NCBI GenBank assembly: GCA_002344895.1
Contig: DDUR01000007.1
Span: 1-13,164 of the forward strand
Origin: Ignavibacteria bacterium UBA2333
Lineage (GTDB): Bacteria; Bacteroidota; Ignavibacteria; Kapaibacteriales; Kapaibacteriaceae
Direction of reading: 5' to 3'
Length of the DNA stretch: 13,164 bases
A program made the translations under genes and the position numbers. The notes under the pieces were generated by a model, which was not told where the DNA came from, searched no databases, and saw only the letters and a list, made by a program, of their open reading frames with translations. This document shows, piece by piece, positions 8,301 to 13,164 of the stretch (position 1 is the stretch's first letter; every line of letters starts with the position of its first letter).

Positions 8301-11300
8301 ACGGCTTCCCAGTTGCAAGAATGGCTTTTCTCGCAGCGTGTCCTCGGTACGCATGATTTCGGGCGTCACAAAGCGCCACCGTCCGAAGGGATAACCACCA
8401 CTGGTGTCAGCCGTGATAATTAGTGGATTCGTCCGTCGATTGATAACGCCGAGGTAGAACTCCTCATCGAGACTCTTGCGCGTGATCGCAACCGTGTCGG
8501 CACCGGCAATCTCCGTACGGTACTCTTGTTGCAATATCGTGATGTCAAAGAATGCCGAGTCTTTGCTCTCCCATGACGGTACCGTTGCAAAAGGTTCATA
8601 CGGGTGTCGCGTTCGAATTCCCGTCCGATCAACAAATCGATGCAAAGGATCTGTCGCAAACAACCGATCGTCAAACGACGACTGCTCGGTGTATCCCTTA
8701 CCGTACCACGAAACAAGTCGAAGTCGGGCAAGACGCTGCGACCACGTTGTATCTGTTGGTGACGACTGCCATGAAGACGGTGCCGGAATCGGTTGGCGTA
8801 ACGAGCGGAGTATGCGATAGGACTCGCCACGTGCCGAGTTCTGGCCCGTAAAGAATTTGGTAAAATCGACGGTGCCGTTCACTGTCAGGCCAAAGAGATC
8901 AACATGTGGAGCTGATACGTTTTCAAACAACGATGTTGAATCTTGTCGGTACCGATCTGCCGACACACAAAACATGGCCGTCGAATCGATAAACAAGGGC
9001 CAGCGGTGCGCAGTGTCCATACTGGAATTGTTTGCGTAGACAGACCACGGCATAGCGGCTCGCAAGGCACGGCCGGCGGGTTCTCCTGGCACCGCCGTCG
9101 TGACGGGTGTCGCAAAATCATTACCATACCGGTGCTGGCCATTGACGATGCTATCGTGACCGGCAAGGACGCGGTGGAGCTCGACACTGGTCGAATCCGT
9201 AAACTCCTGCTGTGCCGAGCGGCAGTCACTGGCCGGATCCTGGCAGTCGGCGTCGAATGTCAGTCGCCGGTGATTGGAATATCCACCGCGTTCAATTAAC
9301 CATGAAAGGTCCTGATCGTTGACGGCACGAGTTGTGGAACCGAGATACGTCAAATAGCCTGCAGCGCCGAGAACGACGGCATAAGACGTCTGCAGGCGGA
9401 CTTCCTCCGCCGTTTGGACACGTTTACCGGTACTCCTCGCGCGCAGAACGTGGGGACGCCTGTTATTCGGGTCTGCGCCGACATTGTCGACTTCATACCG
9501 GTCAAAGTACCAGAGATTCGGTATCCAGTAGGATCCGTCAAAAAAACGATCGCGATTCTCTTCCTTCACAAGATCGGTTACGAGCGATTTCTCGATCAGC
9601 AGCTGTAGTGGAGCGTCATAGTTTCCTTTCTCTGCAAACGCATCCTGATCATCAGACTTTAAATAGTGATAGTCGAAGTCATCACGTGAGGAGACACCAC
9701 TTGCCAGTGAGTCGAGAACCCACGTTACATCATACGGTACACCAGGCGGGATCGATGATGGGTTGTCACTGTGCCGTAACAGGCCCCACGAAATCTCATA
9801 TCGTGACAGGGCATGGCGATAACTGATGGCATCGTTGCCCAGCGCGCGAGGAGCTCCGGCGCGGAACATGTGCGTAAACGTGTTTTCAACGCCGTACTTC
9901 AGTCCGTGGCCGGCTATCATACCGTGACCGACAGATGGTACGACATTTCTATATGGATAACCTGCCGCGACATAGGGTGCCGCGGTCTGCTCCCTAGGTG
10001 GGGCCGTCAGGTAGTCCGTCCAGTGCCAGATGGGCATACGACTGTTGTTGCGCATATGTCGCTCGGTGACGTCGGAGAGCATATTCTGGCGCCAGTGGCG
10101 ATATGGTCGTGCCGCCTGCTCGGTCACGCAGAAGCCGTCAAGTAATGACATCATGTACCGCTGGGACCACCATATGTCGTGGTCACGCTCCTCGACACTG
10201 CGGATACCGAGCACGCGGTATGAGCCGCGCGGCAGGCCGCGTATGATCTCAATGGAATCCAGGGCTGTTTCCAGTTTGGCCACAGCGCGGGCTATCTCCA
10301 GACGATAGCCGTCTTCCATGAGCTTCTTCGCTACCGGTGTCCGCAGCCATGTCCAGTCGACATCGACAGCCGCCACAGGACTGTAATCAACAGAAATTCG
10401 CAGACTCTTTAGACGGTCAACGTCCTCACGTTTATTCGGTCCGTCAAGAAAAGCATTGGCAAAGTAGTCTTCATTCCGATCTTCATCACGGAACTGTATA
10501 AACGCCGAAAACGAGCACCAGACACTCGACGAATCGCTACTCGTCGTATCCACCGGCAGGACACGTAGCATACCGGAGGTGATCTTTATTGAGCCACAGA
10601 ACGGGTAATCCTCAATGTTTTCAACTGTATCTGGAACGACATCAAACGCGCCTGGTCCCTCCCAGGCAAATCCCGTCGGCGACGTCGACAGTGATGTCCC
10701 CGATGGAGACACCGGTGTTGTCACCACGTGATTCAGTGTGCCATTTCGGGGAACCTTGCGAAACAGTACCTCTTGATCGGATACGTCTTCGTTGGAATCC
10801 GCTGAGTTTACATCCTTGAAGGCACTCACAGAAAGCTCAAGAACAACATCATTGTCATTGGCAGTATCCAGCAGTGACGGACTGCCCTTTCGTCGAACCT
10901 GAACAGACAACCAGAGATCGTTACCGTTTGACGTGTCGTGTTCGGAACCTGACCCGCTATAGATACCGCCAAGAAGTGTTGAATCAGGATTGCCATAAAG
11001 AACTCTTGTCGGTACTGTAAACTTCGACGGCAGCAGGCGAATGATGCTGTCAACGATCAAAACACTGTCATGGCGATGAGCATACGTTCTGATAGCCCCA
11101 GTTCGATCACCTGCGCGCAAAACGGCCATACCCGATGCTCCTTCAGGGTCGAGTTCCGGATCGAGTCGTGATGACTTTGCATACCCCACCGACTGTGGTG
11201 CCCACGAAATATGACCAAAGTCAGAGAGTGCCTGGGAGGAACTATAGGTATCGTCGAAACTCACAATGAGGCGACTACCAGGTCGCATTGCCTTTTTGTG

Positions 11301-11594
11301 AAACGCATTGGCATGATCATCGACGATCGTCTGTCCCATGGCACTATTCGTAGCAGCCCAGCCATACGTGCCCCAGTTCACTCCCGTCAACCAATATGGA
11401 AGTCGTCGATCCCAGCGCGTCGTATCCCCCAGGTGAATGGCATAGGTTACCGTATCACTGGCGACAAGAAACGACTCCGTTGTTGAGAGTGGACGGACAC
11501 TACCAATCTGTGCTGTAGCAAGAAAACACGGAATAAGTAGCAGAACGCTGAAAACACCACAGCGTGTCAGGTACGTGCGATACGTCAGATTCAT
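5310..11594 (-). CDS. Giant secreted protein with T9SS type A C-terminal sorting domain; TIM-barrel-like core
   Basis: Starting at the ATG complementary to 11592-11594, the product has 2,094 residues. Residues 1-28 are a Sec signal peptide (core VFSVLLLIPCFLATA, cut A28|Q29). The final ~80 residues are a T9SS type A sorting domain: FLMPNPTSS near 2014-2022, a VTATGTIVADLPI strand pair, then DGLSSGTYSVRV. The protein is therefore predicted to cross the inner membrane by Sec and the outer membrane by T9SS, ending on the surface or released. Between these ends I see no certain catalytic family. Residues about 420-770 look like an alpha/beta barrel; TAEEVRLQTSYAVVLGAAGY (about 728-747) resembles the late TIM-barrel strand of glycoside-hydrolase-like proteins (typical form: P-E-E-L-R-x-Q-x-Y-x-A-L-A-x-G-A-K-G). 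LGVINRRTNP near 1047 begins a beta-rich part. Residues about 1270-1560 have propeller-like text such as FPSINVYSNL and TASVVWQSGDHIRYTRL. A very acidic stretch (LVLDEVEVDVDAE) lies around 1880. It follows the upstream gene by 10 nt and is probably co-translated with it. A carbohydrate-related surface role is only a guess. Confidence 0.8.
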   Translation of the reverse strand: MNLTYRTYLTRCGVFSVLLLIPCFLATAQIGSVRPLSTTESFLVASDTVTYAIHLGDTTRWDRRLPYWLTGVNWGTYGWAATNSAMGQTIVDDHANAFHKKAMRPGSRLIVSFDDTYSSSQALSDFGHISWAPQSVGYAKSSRLDPELDPEGASGMAVLRAGDRTGAIRTYAHRHDSVLIVDSIIRLLPSKFTVPTRVLYGNPDSTLLGGIYSGSGSEHDTSNGNDLWLSVQVRRKGSPSLLDTANDNDVVLELSVSAFKDVNSADSNEDVSDQEVLFRKVPRNGTLNHVVTTPVSPSGTSLSTSPTGFAWEGPGAFDVVPDTVENIEDYPFCGSIKITSGMLRVLPVDTTSSDSSSVWCSFSAFIQFRDEDRNEDYFANAFLDGPNKREDVDRLKSLRISVDYSPVAAVDVDWTWLRTPVAKKLMEDGYRLEIARAVAKLETALDSIEIIRGLPRGSYRVLGIRSVEERDHDIWWSQRYMMSLLDGFCVTEQAARPYRHWRQNMLSDVTERHMRNNSRMPIWHWTDYLTAPPREQTAAPYVAAGYPYRNVVPSVGHGMIAGHGLKYGVENTFTHMFRAGAPRALGNDAISYRHALSRYEISWGLLRHSDNPSSIPPGVPYDVTWVLDSLASGVSSRDDFDYHYLKSDDQDAFAEKGNYDAPLQLLIEKSLVTDLVKEENRDRFFDGSYWIPNLWYFDRYEVDNVGADPNNRRPHVLRARSTGKRVQTAEEVRLQTSYAVVLGAAGYLTYLGSTTRAVNDQDLSWLIERGGYSNHRRLTFDADCQDPASDCRSAQQEFTDSTSVELHRVLAGHDSIVNGQHRYGNDFATPVTTAVPGEPAGRALRAAMPWSVYANNSSMDTAHRWPLFIDSTAMFCVSADRYRQDSTSLFENVSAPHVDLFGLTVNGTVDFTKFFTGQNSARGESYRILRSLRQPIPAPSSWQSSPTDTTWSQRLARLRLVSWYGKGYTEQSSFDDRLFATDPLHRFVDRTGIRTRHPYEPFATVPSWESKDSAFFDITILQQEYRTEIAGADTVAITRKSLDEEFYLGVINRRTNPLIITADTSGGYPFGRWRFVTPEIMRTEDTLREKPFLQLGSRQVKIPLAYYHPDGRPRLIRVTEMPIDPAGDLVFGDEDTTFHARSFVLDTIVDALAILNLRFLPGEGKLFRCVVLPAADEIDDGYLAYSTQNKMVAYPVRRPNGTWSDSIRYHVVFHRNDAPKPAGTGITSVFYARSVPYRRDSLPDVAGLTFAEPPVNISVTTFFNKDAVRYHDKVNKNTYVQRLQFTNPQADTCSCAFPSITISPAEIDTSPPTIHVVYVCGDWWTHDVYRPEYAHVVENVFPDLLNQPVPKNNGKSLVVIHRKTGTADTLAGLSTAGMPVVNTAHGRNFYAWTSWGGFLGVGHKRSNVQYFPQTMGVNYIPDSTVVVTDTTLPRAAYVAGQPKFPSINVYSNLARMDSTASVVWQSGDHIRYTRLRPNNTSDINHYLPPFKDMAYANLPGAWVDVDTASRVAVISRIVTGDSARMPVVLRSLQADTMRMYVSDTTRTPALDTILDYETESIAWEEHLAADDRAVIRTRHLVDVTSAGQHAGAYYWGIVTTYSPSRSLFHPVITQGAVRLDSLTWQGWIGNTLWTYGDSLKVLRGNISDSAVLVCYNVLPLDPFRDLRDHADAHLFSYWSGRSNFASLMTQQIEVPPLARVPGFPSPITHTRWLKASGAWPHLSARRREDTPDGISSVRRILQYDTLTPPSIFISAEQFYRLGPTMPGFSDEPYIPREFVGMETAAADVTIAAALRRQETGSDNTGDNEDVASRLRFRCVFENEEEEPAAFHDTPWSGNEKLRHLHASMTQRLTSVVSEPFVVNGSPYEEYDLVVDVLGTYRDDVHLVLDEVEVDVDAESADASRNGGQGVEQPRDRGTSVRTRVVRSLDVGLPSVVGDNMPQQQRSTSYALTGGEGRLWRLRLISEPWVRAKPHVELDISPIHTDLERRAIQTQRHIDLRTMTMSHLDADSDIFLMPNPTSSRVRCGLRTSSAAGGTMRLQCVTATGTIVADLPITANALVDIDGLSSGTYSVRVVTNDGQPTLIRPRMLVVVR

Positions 11595-11601
11595 GATTGT
11601 A

Positions 11602-11606
11602 TCCCT
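11602..11606 (-). promoter_or_regulatory. Shine-Dalgarno AGGGA overlapping the upstream stop codon
   Basis: On the minus strand AGGGA overlaps the TAG stop of the 494-residue gene and lies 7 nt before the ATG at 11594. This supports the start at 11594 over a longer frame opening at 11690, which would add 32 residues inside the upstream gene and bury the signal peptide. The overlap suggests coupled translation of the two secreted proteins. Confidence 0.6.
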
Positions 11607-13089
11607 ATTGAATAACAACAACGTAACTAAAGACGCTTTCGCCACACGTAAACCGTACGGCCACAGGGCCAACAGGAAACGACATGGCAAGGCCAGACCG
11701 TAGTGTTACTGCATCCGTCGTTCGCTGTGCCAGGGTACGACCCGTCATGTCTACAACCCCGAGCCGTATGACGGATCCTAAATGGAGGACATCATCCGGA
11801 GCTATCCAGCGGATGGACTCACGTGTGAGCACGGGTGCTGCTGGCTGTGCCGGGGTGCCTGTACCAGATACAGACGTCGCCATCGTGCCGTAGGGATCAA
11901 AGATCTGGACCGACGGTACATTCTTGCGGCGAATGACGACTGCCAGTTCTGGCTTGCCGTCTCCTGTAAGATCGGGAAACGGAGAGGCACCAACGTAAAA
12001 AACATCTTCAGCTTCTATGTCCTCAAGAGAAAACACTGCCCGCTCAACAAAACATGAATCATTCGCGGAATATTCAAGCAATACCATCGCTGGTATCGAT
12101 CTCAAGAAGCCGAAGTCGAAGTTCGTATCACGTTGAGTAATGTGACTCGCAAGAATTCGATCTGATGCACAGTAGCCGATCCGGGATGGTGTACCTCGCT
12201 CGACAAGCCCACGACGGCCAGGACTCCGATACACGGTGTCTTCAGTTACATGATGCACAAGTTGTGTGTGGTCAATCGTCGTGAAGCTTGAATCGAATGA
12301 ATAGATGTAGGGACTATAGGACTCATTAGCCTCAGCATCCCACACAATACTGCCATCAAGACAGGTTATCGTATCGGCATGACGTGCCAGGTCCTCAGGA
12401 TTCACACGATGGAAGGCAATCTTGTCCTGATATAACTCCGGGAATCCGCGAAACTCCTCACGGTACTTCTCCACAAACCACGTCGTACCACCAACACGGA
12501 AGAGAGCAATTGCCCGACGGGAAAATGTCTCGGCCTTATGCCAGCCGTCCCTGAAGATGAGTTTCGGATATCGCACGTAACTGCGACGCGCAAGAGGTGT
12601 GGCACGATCGCCCCAGACGAAATACGTCAACGGCTCAGATTGATAGGTTACACCATCTTCCATCCCGTCTCTGTCAAAATCCTGGAAATACCGCGACGAT
12701 CCATCACGGTGGACACGTTTAAATGAACCGTCCGGCTGGCTCAGGACGCAAGCATAAGCCCATCCCACATAGTCATCCACACCGTCACCATTAACGTCGC
12801 CGCGGTGAAAAGGTATCGCCGTGATCCAGTTTGTATCAGGTTGTACACTCTCGACACTGTCGATTGAATGAACACGAACGAATCTTCGAAGTGATCGTGG
12901 CTGATAGGACATAATAACAGCATCTTCCTCTCCCATGAATCTCGGAATCCACGACACACCTGCATATCCTTCGAACTCTCCGAGTTTGATCATCGGCGGA
13001 TATGTGTCCTGGCCCTGTGCCAAGGACGTACAACAACATTGTGTGATAACTATCACAGCAACAAACAACCGGATTTGGTCACGAAGCAT
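11605..13089 (-). CDS. Secreted FG-GAP-like protein with three calcium-loop motifs and divergent T9SS-like C-terminus
   Basis: The 494-residue product has a Sec signal peptide (1-24, cut SLA|QG). Three acidic loops of the DxDxDG type seen in FG-GAP/VCBS repeats and dockerins are present: DVNGDGVDD (98-106), DFDRDGMED (137-145) and DLTGDGKPE (373-381). The second matches the EF-hand-like ligand pattern exactly and the third lacks one acidic ligand. Such loops in secreted proteins usually bind calcium and stabilise beta-propeller blades. The last ~70 residues (LGVVDMTGRTLAQR at 443-456, then a Gly-Pro turn and closing strands ending VVVIQ) follow the fold pattern of a T9SS sorting domain. They lack the usual PNP motif at its start. 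The region before this is rich in Pro, Ala, Thr and Gly (398-420) and looks like a linker. It is the first gene of the minus-strand unit, 10 nt before the giant secreted protein, and the two may act together at the surface. The sequence just before the start is GTGGGGCTTCT, a weak Shine-Dalgarno. The binding target is unknown. Confidence 0.75.
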   Translation of the reverse strand: MLRDQIRLFVAVIVITQCCCTSLAQGQDTYPPMIKLGEFEGYAGVSWIPRFMGEEDAVIMSYQPRSLRRFVRVHSIDSVESVQPDTNWITAIPFHRGDVNGDGVDDYVGWAYACVLSQPDGSFKRVHRDGSSRYFQDFDRDGMEDGVTYQSEPLTYFVWGDRATPLARRSYVRYPKLIFRDGWHKAETFSRRAIALFRVGGTTWFVEKYREEFRGFPELYQDKIAFHRVNPEDLARHADTITCLDGSIVWDAEANESYSPYIYSFDSSFTTIDHTQLVHHVTEDTVYRSPGRRGLVERGTPSRIGYCASDRILASHITQRDTNFDFGFLRSIPAMVLLEYSANDSCFVERAVFSLEDIEAEDVFYVGASPFPDLTGDGKPELAVVIRRKNVPSVQIFDPYGTMATSVSGTGTPAQPAAPVLTRESIRWIAPDDVLHLGSVIRLGVVDMTGRTLAQRTTDAVTLRSGLAMSFPVGPVAVRFTCGESVFSYVVVIQ

Positions 13090-13141
13090 AGAAGCCCCAC
13101 GATGTCAAAAACAATAAACTCGATTGAACTTACACAATTAA
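13090..13141 (-). promoter_or_regulatory. AT-rich upstream region with a candidate promoter for the secreted-protein pair
   Basis: Between the repeat and the start codon, the minus strand is AT-rich. A TTG at 13137-13135 is followed, 18 nt later, by TATTGTTTTTG (13116-13106), a degenerate match to the Bacteroidota -33/-7 pattern (TTTG, TAnnTTTG). Read as a sigma-70 type, TTGTGT and TATTGT are 15 nt apart, which is short. GTGGGG at 13100-13095 lies 5 nt from the end of this leader and is complementary to CCCCAC in the repeat. The promoter call is weak. Confidence 0.25.
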
Positions 13142-13164
13142 TGGGGTTAATGGTGGGGTTAATG
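13142..13164 (-). repeat. 12-bp-period repeat, CCCCACCATTAA type (array edge, inverted copy)
   Basis: Read on the minus strand, this edge gives a partial unit CATTAA, then CCCCACCATTAA, then the first bases of a degenerate unit (CCCCATTAATTG, running to 13135). The period is 12 bp, as at the left edge. Positions 13142-13158 are the exact reverse complement of 13-29. The array runs off the end of the window. It lies 53 bp upstream of the secreted-protein start and reads in the same direction relative to that gene as the left array does to the first gene. Confidence 0.72.

Noticed and set aside
5386..10819. Many plus-strand open frames opposite the giant secreted gene, up to 173 residues
   Set aside because: They are shadows of the minus-strand coding frame: Arg/Ser/His-rich, with no signal peptides, no recognisable domains and no convincing ribosome-binding sites.
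11595..11690. Longer start for the giant secreted protein, adding 32 residues
   Set aside because: The extension lies inside the upstream gene and would place extra residues before a clean signal peptide. The ATG at 11594 has AGGGA at a good distance.
13103..13108. TTGACA on the minus strand as a -35 box for the secreted pair
   Set aside because: The matching -10 would fall inside the coding sequence, downstream of the start codon.
13..13158. Terminal inverted repeats of a transposon enclosing the five genes
   Set aside because: The 17-bp match lies inside tandem arrays, there is no transposase or integrase in the window, and no target duplication can be seen. A dispersed repeat explains it more simply.

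Overview
The window looks like chromosome from a Bacteroidota/Chlorobi-type (FCB group) bacterium. The basis is two secreted proteins with type IX secretion system (T9SS) style C-terminal domains, a PD40/OmpA-like fusion, an ASH-domain lipoprotein and Shine-Dalgarno-led starts. The protein style (large, Asp/Thr-rich secreted proteins, Cys-rich envelope proteins) recalls Kapabacteria or Ignavibacteria, but no marker gene is present and the lineage is a guess. No RNA gene, CRISPR array, insertion sequence or metabolic enzyme operon is visible.

Layout: five genes in two convergent units fill almost the whole window. The plus-strand unit (60-5253) has three overlapping genes: a predicted outer-membrane beta-barrel protein, a lipoprotein with ASH/Ig-like modules, and a PD40 beta-propeller protein ending in an OmpA-like peptidoglycan-binding domain. 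The overlaps (7 and 19 nt) suggest translational coupling and a shared envelope function: barrel, lipid-anchored adaptor, and propeller tethered to the wall. The minus-strand unit (13089 down to 5310) has two genes 10 nt apart: a 494-residue secreted protein with three calcium-loop-like motifs, and a giant 2,094-residue secreted protein ending in a clear T9SS type A sorting domain. The two units meet tail to tail across a 56-bp gap holding a 10-bp palindrome.

Both window edges carry pieces of the same 12-bp-period repeat (CCCCACCATTAA type). The two pieces are in inverted orientation in the window, so each reads the same way relative to the unit it precedes. A 17-bp stretch is identical between them. 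This is the strongest feature not explained by the genes.

The most unusual proteins are the giant secreted protein, whose middle suggests a TIM-barrel/glycoside-hydrolase-like core followed by propeller-like repeats, and the PD40-OmpA fusion, whose architecture recalls the T9SS accessory lipoprotein PorE. Neither function is proven by sequence alone.
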